Source: Trichobilharzia szidati (lineage: Eukaryota > Platyhelminthes > Trematoda > Strigeidida > Schistosomatidae). Taken from it: a stretch of DNA of 64,000 bases. Each line of letters begins with the position of its first letter. Within the stretch, counting starts at the first letter, position 1. Where the stretch lies: positions 88,344,793 through 88,408,792 of the forward strand of contig OX235273.1 in the NCBI GenBank assembly GCA_944472155.2, read 5' to 3'. Shown piece after piece: positions 56,250 through 64,000 of the stretch. Below the pieces are notes generated by a model. The model did not search any database. It was given only the letters and a program-made list of their open reading frames with translations, and was not told where the DNA came from. Both the position numbers and the translations under genes were made by a program.

Positions 56250-56875
56250 CACCGGTGAGTTTAAAAATAATAATAATGATAGCTTTATTCCAAACAGTAT
56301 TTGTGGTACAGGTATGGAATTTTCAGCGTGCATTACAATATTGCATCTAATTACCTCATAAATTTTATAAGACTTTAGAAATAAAAAGCAACAACAACAA
56401 AAAGAAAAAAAGAAATAAAAGAAATAAAAAAAGAACAGCATTGCATTCACATATTTAAACAATGCACCACAGGATATGAAATATAAAATTAGTGTGTAAT
56501 AGAATATGTGAGCAACAATATAATAGTAACAAAGAAAGGAGAACAAAAGCTAATGGGAACTATTTGTTAGAGTGCCGCAGTAAGTTGATTGTGTCATACC
56601 TAACGGATTTCTCATCACATAACAGCTGTGCCAGATAAGGTATTGTGGAGTTTTTGTACTTGGTAGTCCTAGCATATAGCATCCTATAGTTGCTTCTAGT
56701 TCTACCAAATGAAATGCAAGGAGAGAGCTGCGTATAGAGAGGGTGTTCGGGGTCTGACAATATAGAATTCTCTAGTTTCTTACATGACATTATATGTCTA
56801 TCCACAATGGTGTTAACCAGTTGGAGAATACACCTACTGAGTGACTTAAGCACTAGCAGTGACCCAAGATTACAA
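56250..56875 (-). mobile_element. LINE 3' fragment that shares its tail with SINE family A
   Basis: A minus-strand open frame 56853-56560 encodes a LINE RT C-terminus (HPLYTQLSPCISFGRTRSNY, RMLYARTTKYKNSTIPYLAQ, LL). Its 3' UTR ends with GCTGAAAATTCCATACCTGT, ACCACAAATACTGTTTGGAA, TAAAGCTATCATTATTATTA. This end is nearly the same as the end of the SINEs at 9356 and 33374. 5'-truncated. Confidence 0.8.
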
Positions 56876-57480
56876 TAATGCTGAATTAAAGTCTACAAAT
56901 TTTAGGCTCAAGCTTACTTTCGGTGGTGAGTATATTCTGAAATGCCTTGATTTCCCGCATAAAATATAACTCGGTGCTTTTTCTCATTATTGCTGGTCCC
57001 GATTCCGTGTTCTGTGATTTTTTTCGGCATTATCAGCAGTAGTTTAAAGCATAGTGGATTTGTGTATCAGAGTCATTTGAGCTCCTACAGACCCGTTTCA
57101 GCATTAGCCCGAATTATTACAGCATAGTTTAATTTAATTAAGTAACCGGTCCTACCTATAAGCACTTCCAGCCTTACTTCAGTACATACAAATTTCGTTT
57201 TAGGCGAACAAAATATTCATTCGCCATGAAATGGTATTATCGGCTCATATATGAGCCGATAATACTATGCTGAACTATAGTTCAGCATTATTATTGACTA
57301 ACCTACAAGCTTGGGGAGAATTCAGAAAATAAAAGTCTAACGACCAACTGTCACTGGGGACAAAGTATTACTGACAATAATGGTCATTTAATGATGGTGC
57401 CTGATGCCTGAATCGCCACATTTCTTCAAGGAAGTGACTAACTAGTGAGGAAACCACGTACGTACTATAGTTATGCCACA
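56876..57480. other. Intergenic with hairpin cluster
   Basis: Nothing coding recognised. It contains the hairpin trio at 57203-57288. Confidence 0.5.
57203..57288. repeat. Three adjacent inverted repeats
   Basis: Hairpin GGCGAA/TTCGCC at 57203-57225, a perfect 30-bp palindrome centred on CATATATG at 57235-57264, and a perfect 22-bp palindrome ATGCTGAACTATAGTTCAGC... at 57267-57288. Confidence 0.9.
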
Positions 57481-57818
57481 TGGCTTTATTGATACACAAC
57501 GTTTTCAACTATTCAACGTATACACTTAGGCTGCCATACTTAACGGTGAGGTCTATTGTCCGATTTGGGACGTACATTGACAAAGTATTTAACATACCTG
57601 TTGGGGGTGAGGATATACGCTATAACGTGTTAAATTTTCCGCGCCTTAGGTTTTCTCCTCTTTCATTGGCTGGAACAGTGGCGGTCAGTTTGATATTTGA
57701 TTTTCCTTGGTAGGTGATGTCGTTTGCAGCTTTGTGTGCTTGCGTCATGCATTGTTTGTCAGCAGATGTGATGAATGTAAATGTAAACTTTGACTAATCA
57801 AACGTTTTTTTCTTTTTT

Positions 57819-58079
57819 GTGCATGTACAAGGCTTGGTTTGTCATACACTCCGTTGTTTGGCCTGTCGGTTGCTTGCGATGTCAACGAACTCGTGCGTAT
57901 CTCAAAGCATATCAGCAGTTGTCCCTCGAAATCCATGTAACCTACTCCAAACTAGATGGAGGCTTCTTAATGAGCTCCTGACAAGACTTACTGACAAATT
58001 TGGAGAGGTGTTTGCCGCGAACGTTACAGGAGAATTAATCGCATATATGGACCGTCTTCTTAATACGTAAACAAACTAA
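57819..58079 (+). CDS. Small unrecognised ORF or terminal exon with poly(A) signal
   Basis: The frame ends at TAA about 58070 and is followed by AATAAA at 58091-58096. From the ATG near 57879 it would give about 63 aa with an amphipathic, plausible C-terminus (RWRLLNELLTRLTDKFGEVF, AANVTGELIAYMDRLLNT). Upstream a T-rich tract and ACAAG at 57831 could be a splice acceptor, and CpG-richer DNA at 57630-57760 could be a promoter or 5' exon. No family recognised. Confidence 0.4.
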
Positions 58080-58129
58080 TGTTGTATTATAATAAATATG
58101 CACTTTTCATATAAATCTTGTTGTCTTTC

Positions 58130-58645
58130 AATTCATGTGTTCGCTTTGTGAGCACGGCATGCTAGACCGGTGCTCCCTAGGACTTGAACTCGTTACTACA
58201 CTTAAGTAATTCTGTAGGAACACTATCGACCGATATACGTAATGAATTATAAGTAGTTTAGTGGCCCTTAAGTCTCTGTCTACAGTTAAGTGAAAACGTC
58301 TCAAAGTCATATGCAAGTCTGTAGGGAGCACATGTTTATTAAAACAGCGCTCTACATTCGCATAAAAAGGATAGAAGACTCTTGTTGTTGAGTAAGTCCA
58401 TCCCTGTAATATGTATCTCTGCATAGACCTCATTTCTCTTTGAAAGCGTTTACCGACGGAGCTATTACTACTGAATCAGGTAAGGAGTTCCAGTCGTTGA
58501 ATACCCTGTGAGAGAATCTAAATTTCATTCGACCACGGTTACAGCAGCTTTTTGTGGTGACCTCGTAAATCTACTAAGGAATCTCCTAAATTCTGTAATG
58601 TCTAAGTGGGAGATTAATCAGTCCTGTAATTTTGAATGGTTATAA
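58130..58645 (-). mobile_element. CR1-like LINE C-terminal relic
   Basis: On minus: FRFSHRVFNDWNSLPDSVV then about AFKREMRSMQRYILQGWT, the usual C-terminal block of CR1-like RT proteins (compare FSHRVINSWNQLTEEVV in the copy at 58870). A B-box-like GAGTTCAAGTCC lies at about 58180 on minus, in its distal part. Confidence 0.6.
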
Positions 58646-58869
58646 AATCGGTTACAGGATATCATCGTGCACTGACATCGGTTAGAGAACTGTAGCGGTA
58701 GGTAATTGCTCAGAATCATTGGCCACAGCGTTCATCACTGAACATTGGATGCTAACCCCCACTGTTTAAGTCAACTTTTTTAGCTGAAGGCTTCCGGTCA
58801 AGCATCCACGCCATTTGGTACGCCGTCGTGTCACGTTCGTTCGTGCACGATCCCTATCTAGCTATACAG

Positions 58870-60510
58870 TCATCTCGCACTCCTATTTCTCGTACATGAA
58901 CTTCAGGAATAATACCTATAATGGGATCCCAAACCCAACTGCTGACTACAACCAAATGGCTGACTACTTCTGCCAAGTTTTCGCACATGAGTCGTCACTC
59001 CCCGTAGAATCAGCTTTAGCCTCATCAGTGGGACACAGATTTGACTCCACTGACGTTGACCAAGACCTCGCGTTCATCTGCCTAAAGAAACTAGGTGCAG
59101 AAAAATCGATGCTCTCTGATAATCTTCATTTAAGGCCTTACAAGGAGCTATCAGCTCACATAGCCGGCCCTTTGACAACGGTCTTCAAGCTCTCTCCTAA
59201 ATGGAGTGTTACCACGTGACTGGAAAGACGCCATAGTAACCCCCATTCACAAAGGAGAATCAAGACTAAGCCATTCAAATTACAGAACTATTAGTCTTAC
59301 TAGCACTTTAATCAAGACACTGGAAAGAATCATCAAGAAAAGCATCATGGCATGTCTGGAAAACAACAAAATGGTTTCCAGAGCACAGCACGTCTTCCCA
59401 AGAAACCTTTCATGCCTGTCAAATATTCTCACTGCAAGAGAAAGCTGGGTCGAATTAAGGGAAAACATAAGACCCGTTGACGTCGCCTTCATAGATTTCA
59501 GCAAAGCCTGTGATAAAGTGCCTCACAAAAAGACTACTCGTGAATTTGCAAAGTCTTGGTATCAAAGGCAGCTTACCAGACTTGATTGGAGAATTCCCTA
59601 AAAGTAGGAGACATATGGTCAGGATCAACTCGAAACTCTCCTCCTGGACAAAAGTAAGTGGTGGAGTGCCACAAGGCATAGTACTCAGGTCTCTTATTTA
59701 TTTTGCAAATCAATGAGTTATCTCTGCTCACCGATTCCCCATTGGTCCTATACGTGAATGATTTGAAAATCTAGAGAGAGATGAGGGATGAAAGTGATAC
59801 TATCACATTACAAAGAGACTTCAACAAATTATTAGACTGTTACAGGGAATGGTTGCTTCCGATCAATGTAGCGAAATGTGCACCCATGCGCATTGGACAC
59901 GCAAGCATCAGCTCCCGCTAACTAGAGGAAATAAAACTCCCATCAGTCCAGACCCGTTTGGATTTAGGTGTCATACTAAGTCACAACGTAAAAACTACAG
60001 CACATTGCCATGTGGTGGCTGACAATTTGCAGAGCCTTCACTAGAATCACCAGAGATAGGTTCACCTCCTTATATACATCACCGGTGAGGTCAACAAGGA
60101 AAAACTGTATTCAGGCAGCCAATCCTTGTCTTCTAGAAAGGATTCAAAGGAAGGCAACACGTATGGTACTCGGCATGACTAACTTATCATACGAGGAAAG
60201 ACTAAACAGTTGAAATTTCTTCTCCTTGTCATACCATAGGCAGAGAGGAGATTTAATCACAATGTTTAAAATTTCAAATGATGACTATGGACCTGACCTA
60301 TTTTCTCTTTTCCTTCTCACTAGGTCGGAACACCTTAGAGGACATATTACTGTGGAGTACTGGTTCTCACACCGAGTCATAAACTCCTGGAACCAACTCA
60401 CAGAAGAAGTGGTGTCTACAACCTCAATTGATTCATCGATGAATCGTTTGGACAAGCAGAAATTTACTGGACTAACATAGGCTCCAAGCCTTCTATCCTC
60501 AATCAACAGA
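58870..60510 (+). mobile_element. CR1-like LINE family 2, decayed copy 2
   Basis: Plus-strand relic in at least five frames: SYMNFRNNTYNGIPNPTADY, VLPRDWKDAIVTPIHKGESR, SNYRTISLTSTLIKTLERII, VDVAFIDFSKACDKVP, LGIKGSLPDLIGEF, GGVPQGIVLRSLI, LVLYVNDLKI (YADD changed to YVND), CYREWLLPINVAKCAPMRIG, RKATRMVLGMTNLSYEERL, YHRQRGDLITMFK, SHRVINSWNQLTEEVV. It ends at about 60505 with CTTCTATCCTCAATCAACAG. 5'-truncated. It serves as the reference for the nested SINE in the copy at 33085. Confidence 0.85.
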
Positions 60511-61482
60511 TCTATAAAAAATACAAGAAATCAAACAACTGGTGTGACAACAGAAGACAAGGGCCAGGCAACAGATCGTTTATTTAGGAAATCAACAGAT
60601 ATTTATAGATTTTCATGTACATTATTACAGACTATTGTAAGCAAACAAACACAGTCTTCTGATTGGTGGTTTCTCGCTGAACGTTAATCTTCCACCTCTT
60701 TGTGGCCGTTACTTGAAGTTCAGATTATCTATCTGCAAATTGTACCCACCTACGCAAAGTCTGCTGTGATTGGTCGTTGAGTCAGTCTTTGTTCTTATTT
60801 TTCTCATGACGAATATTGGGGACGTAAACATTGACGTAAATTACTGTCTACCAATTTTGGCTGGCCAGCTCTCACCACACTGGATTTGAATCTAGTGGAC
60901 GAATGGTAAACATTAATCGTTAGAGCCCACAGTCCTTTAGTAATGTCCTTATACCGCTTTCATTACTGTGCAAGTCGAGTTGAAGAATGTCTTTCAAACA
61001 CATTTGAAAATTGAATAAATGGACATATCTTCTCCAGAGACCAATATATTCTCATTCGTCATCTGAATGCTAATTAAACAGAATAGCATGCTATTGTAAA
61101 GAAGCAAAGGTGCATTGGAATAAAAGTTAGTCCTTAAAACTCTTCCAAAATTAAATAGTCGTTAATCTCGCTTCAATCTATTTGCTAAATCTCTGTTTTT
61201 ACGATAATATCTCTTATGGTTTTTTGATCTACACAACATTTCTTTCGTCTCGTGGCTTTCAGGTAAAGAAAAACACCTCCAAATAATGACAATTTTAGCA
61301 ACTTATTAAAAAGAGAGCATTTCAATCAAAGTTCCAAAATTGAAAGCCTATAAAATTAGCTTGCTTTAAGTACAGCGGGGGGAGATTTCAAGTGGTGGCG
61401 TATACTTCGACTGTCTTCATGATTCCATTTTTTTGGTGATTCATTTACAAACCTTGTACGTGTTCATAAGATATTAATAAAA
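60511..61482. other. Intergenic, no gene
   Basis: Nothing recognised. Confidence 0.5.
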
Positions 61483-61957
61483 TAAATTAAAAACTAGAAA
61501 GGACATTACTATGACCAAGGTAAAGAAAGGGGTTTGACAAAACGTTTTTGAACACATAATTCAGGTTTCTGTTCATGTATGGCTAAAGCTTCGGCTACGC
61601 ATAAGTGAAGAAAACGTAAACTTTTGGATCGATTCGATTTTGCCATGTAGATAACTTTGAAAGATGAATCCCGTGGGGATATATGTGATAAGAATAACGA
61701 TAATTAAAATGTTATAAGGGGTAGAGTTGAAGTGGATAAATTACAAAATTATTAAAGATTGTTTAATAAGTGAATCTTTCAAAGTTATCTACATGGCAAA
61801 ATCGAATCGATCCAAAAGTTTACGTTTTCTTCACTTATGCATAGCCGAAGCTTTAGCTATACATGAACAGAAACCTAAATTATGTGTTCAAAAACGTTTT
61901 GTCAAACCCCTTCCTTTACCTTGGTCATAGTAGTGTCCTTTCTAGTTTTTACTTTAT
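61483..61957. mobile_element. PLE 3' ends in head-to-head inverted arrangement
   Basis: Two arms, 61483-61665 (minus) and 61774-61957 (plus), are reverse complements over about 183 bp with few differences, around a 108-bp spacer. Each arm encodes the PLE C-terminus: SFKVIYMAKSNRSKSLRFLH, CIAEALAIHEQKPKLCVQKR, FVKPLPLPWS on plus, followed by the stop and the start of the 3' UTR. No RT remains. It resembles the inverted-repeat structures PLEs leave behind. Confidence 0.85.
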
Positions 61958-64000
61958 TTTATTTTACCACTTGAATTCTTTCCACTTCACTTCACATCTT
62001 CATTCTTATCGTAATCGTACTCTTAATTTTTTAAAATTTTTAGACAACACTTGACGTTTTTAAGATATTAATAACTGAAAATTCTGTCCTAGTTGAGCTA
62101 GTCCTGAATCATGATTTATTTTATAGTCATATTTAAGGAATCAGTAAGCCATCGCAGACGCGATATTCGACAGGTGACTATTATCTCGTACTCTACTGAC
62201 ATAACAATAGTTCAAGAACTGAGTATTTTCACTATTATACCTGGCATTTCAAAGAAAGTACAGTAATATTAGGATGGAAAATTTTGCTTCATAACCATAC
62301 AAAAACATGACGAATGGATTGATATGTTCAAGATTTCTTTATTTTCCATGATTGTATCTAAAATGAAAAAATTTCAACATTACTGTGAATGGAAAATCAA
62401 TATGGTATAGTAACTTAAGTAAGCTAAGTTGAAACTAAATGGATTGAGATCCACCCATCAAACACAAACGACATTACACACATTGAGATTACTGAAGTGA
62501 CAAATTTTCATTAAAATTAATCAGATTTCAATTAGAGCATTTGTACGAAGATTTTTAATACCACTTAAGAATTGATTAAAACCGTTTCAGTGGTATAAAC
62601 GGCGCTAACCAGACAAACATTAAAAACGAATTTTCAATGGACATTTTTTACTCCCTTTGAGATTGTTCAGTAGTGCACGCCAGAGACTACATCAATCCAA
62701 TGGATTCTAACCTTGTGTATGAGCAGTGATAGAGGTGCAAACTAGTACTTAAAGGCTATCTAGTGGTTCGCAGTTTCATTGATTCTCTCCAGTTCCTTCA
62801 ACCCCGCGGTTTGAATAAAGCATGATAGGAAGCGAATACCTAAATAATATATATATATATATTCAAGGAAATGAAACTTATCCGTTAACTTTGCACGTCA
62901 CCATTTTACGCACGTTTTCAGTTATATATGATTTACTCATAAAAGTCAGCAACACCAAAATCATCCACCTGAAATACATATATTCTTTATCATTTCTGGA
63001 TCCCGTATTAGGACGGAACAACGGATGGACGGACAGTCGGAATAATAACACAGGAAATCTTAGCACAACTGTGATTTGGTTACCTAGTTGCTCAACTATT
63101 AAAAAGTGATTGTTAGCACATTCGAATCCTTTACACCTACCTTCCCAACTGAAATTATAATCAACCTTTGCAATCATTGGTAAATATATCTCTAAACAGA
63201 GAAGAAACTCAACAGTTATTCCTTGAGCGTTTCTTAACTTTTAAAGTATCCTCTGCACTTTAGTAGCACTGTTATTTGAAGCCAAGAAGAACAAACATAG
63301 CGCTGTGAATTTAAACACTCAGCAGATTTATCTTCCAGACTTACTATCAGTAGTAACATAAATTTGTTCAAAAAATAAACTCAAAACATATCTCCTGTTT
63401 TATGATGATAAAAGTCATAAATCACATCGCTTACGCTATAAACTGTAGATGAATATGAACGGAGATGTATAAGAAAACATCATATTGTATCTTTTACTGT
63501 CTGCTGAAATTTATTTTGTGCTTGAATAACTCTTGGATAGAAATACAAATGATGTCGTAGGTACACGTAGTCGTATGCATGTTGAATATATCTCAAATCA
63601 AAACAAACTTTAACCGACACATTATTTATATGTAAAATTGGAACGAACTGACAAAAATGATAGGTCCAACTAGTATAGAATTAATCTATCTAATCTCCAT
63701 GTGGACATTCTGAAACGACCAAATGTATCTCGAAAGTAGGGCGATGTTTTCAGTTTGTCGGCTGATAATTCTCGTTAACATCCATAGGATGAATGTAACA
63801 GCTTTCCTATTGGTCTATAACACTCCATATAAAATAAATGAACACCTAATAGATCTATCCGTATACCGCGATGAGTCTTTACATTTTATCTTATCGTAAA
63901 CTTTTGAGCCACAGACAATTTTGGAAATCAGTAAAAAAAAATTAAATGTTACTGAACAACCACTTGCAATTCCAAGTAGTTGGGAACAAGTGACAACTAC
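61958..64000. other. Right edge, no gene
   Basis: AT-rich; a short (AT)n tract at about 62848-62862. Open frames at 62822-63109 (+) and 62878-63177 (-) overlap each other and show no domain. Confidence 0.5.

Noticed and set aside
62822..63177. Two opposite open frames near the right edge
   Set aside because: They overlap on opposite strands, include low-complexity sequence and show no domain.
1..64000. CRISPR array, operon, riboswitch or other prokaryotic system
   Set aside because: Spliced genes, LINEs, SINEs and PLEs show an animal genome; the tandem repeats at 16468 have no spacers.

Overview
The window is AT-rich invertebrate DNA that is best explained as a schistosome (blood fluke, Trematoda) chromosome segment; the species cannot be fixed from the sequence. 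Reasons: split nuclear genes with GT-AG introns, including two introns of only 36 and 38 bases in the PINX1-like gene; many (AT)n tracts; Penelope-like elements with a GIY-YIG nuclease; RTE and CR1-like LINEs of the kind known from Schistosoma; and tRNA-headed repeats carrying a hammerhead ribozyme like the schistosome Sm-alpha family.

Four host genes are clearly recognised. (1) Lipoyl synthase (LIAS), + strand, last four exons at 3576-3771, 5199-5346, 7310-7556 and 13615-13779; its N-terminal exons lie outside the window. (2) MARCH5-type mitochondrial RING-CH ubiquitin ligase, - strand, complete in four exons between 27759 and 22555 (279 aa). (3) PINX1-like G-patch protein, + strand, three exons 43825-44654 (251 aa). 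(4) Xaa-Pro aminopeptidase 3 (XPNPEP3), - strand, complete in three exons between 53186 and 48638 (481 aa). Three of the four products act in mitochondria in other animals; they are not an operon and nothing shows joint control. Three weaker exon candidates (21003-21077 with 22062-22118 on +, 40135-40208 on -, 57819-58070 on +) have good splice or poly(A) signals but no recognised family.

Most of the rest is mobile DNA. 0-3.5 kb: a decayed Penelope-like element (PLE). 3.5-13.8 kb: the LIAS gene, whose last intron holds a SINE and a full-length RTE LINE (9743-13525) with a 13-bp target-site duplication and one in-frame stop. 14.3-15 kb: two inverted hammerhead-ribozyme repeats. 16.3-18.7 kb: a PLE with 12-bp target duplication, 168-bp inverted arms, a 3 x 93-bp tandem array and one in-frame stop. 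18.7-20.6 kb: PLE, SINE and RTE relics. 22.5-27.8 kb: MARCH5 with an RTE relic in an intron. 29.4-35.5 kb: two CR1-like LINEs, one with a nested SINE, and a GIY-YIG relic. 35.5-43.8 kb: mostly unassigned, with RTE tails, a hammerhead-family relic and a GC-rich structured block. 46.6-48.1 kb: a 5'-truncated PLE with an intact RT/nuclease reading frame. 53.4-61.9 kb: RTE, LINE and PLE relics, a trio of hairpins, and a long-hairpin element (55919-56195).

The best candidate for something undescribed is the long-hairpin element: two copies (23239-23421 and 55919-56195), each bounded by a different 12-13-bp direct repeat, built as a short unpaired leader plus near-perfect inverted arms of up to 100 bp. 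Next in interest are the paired hammerhead copies with complementary defects, the RTE family that ends in a different tetranucleotide repeat (mostly CAGN) in each copy, and a SINE that shares its 3' end with a LINE present in the same window.
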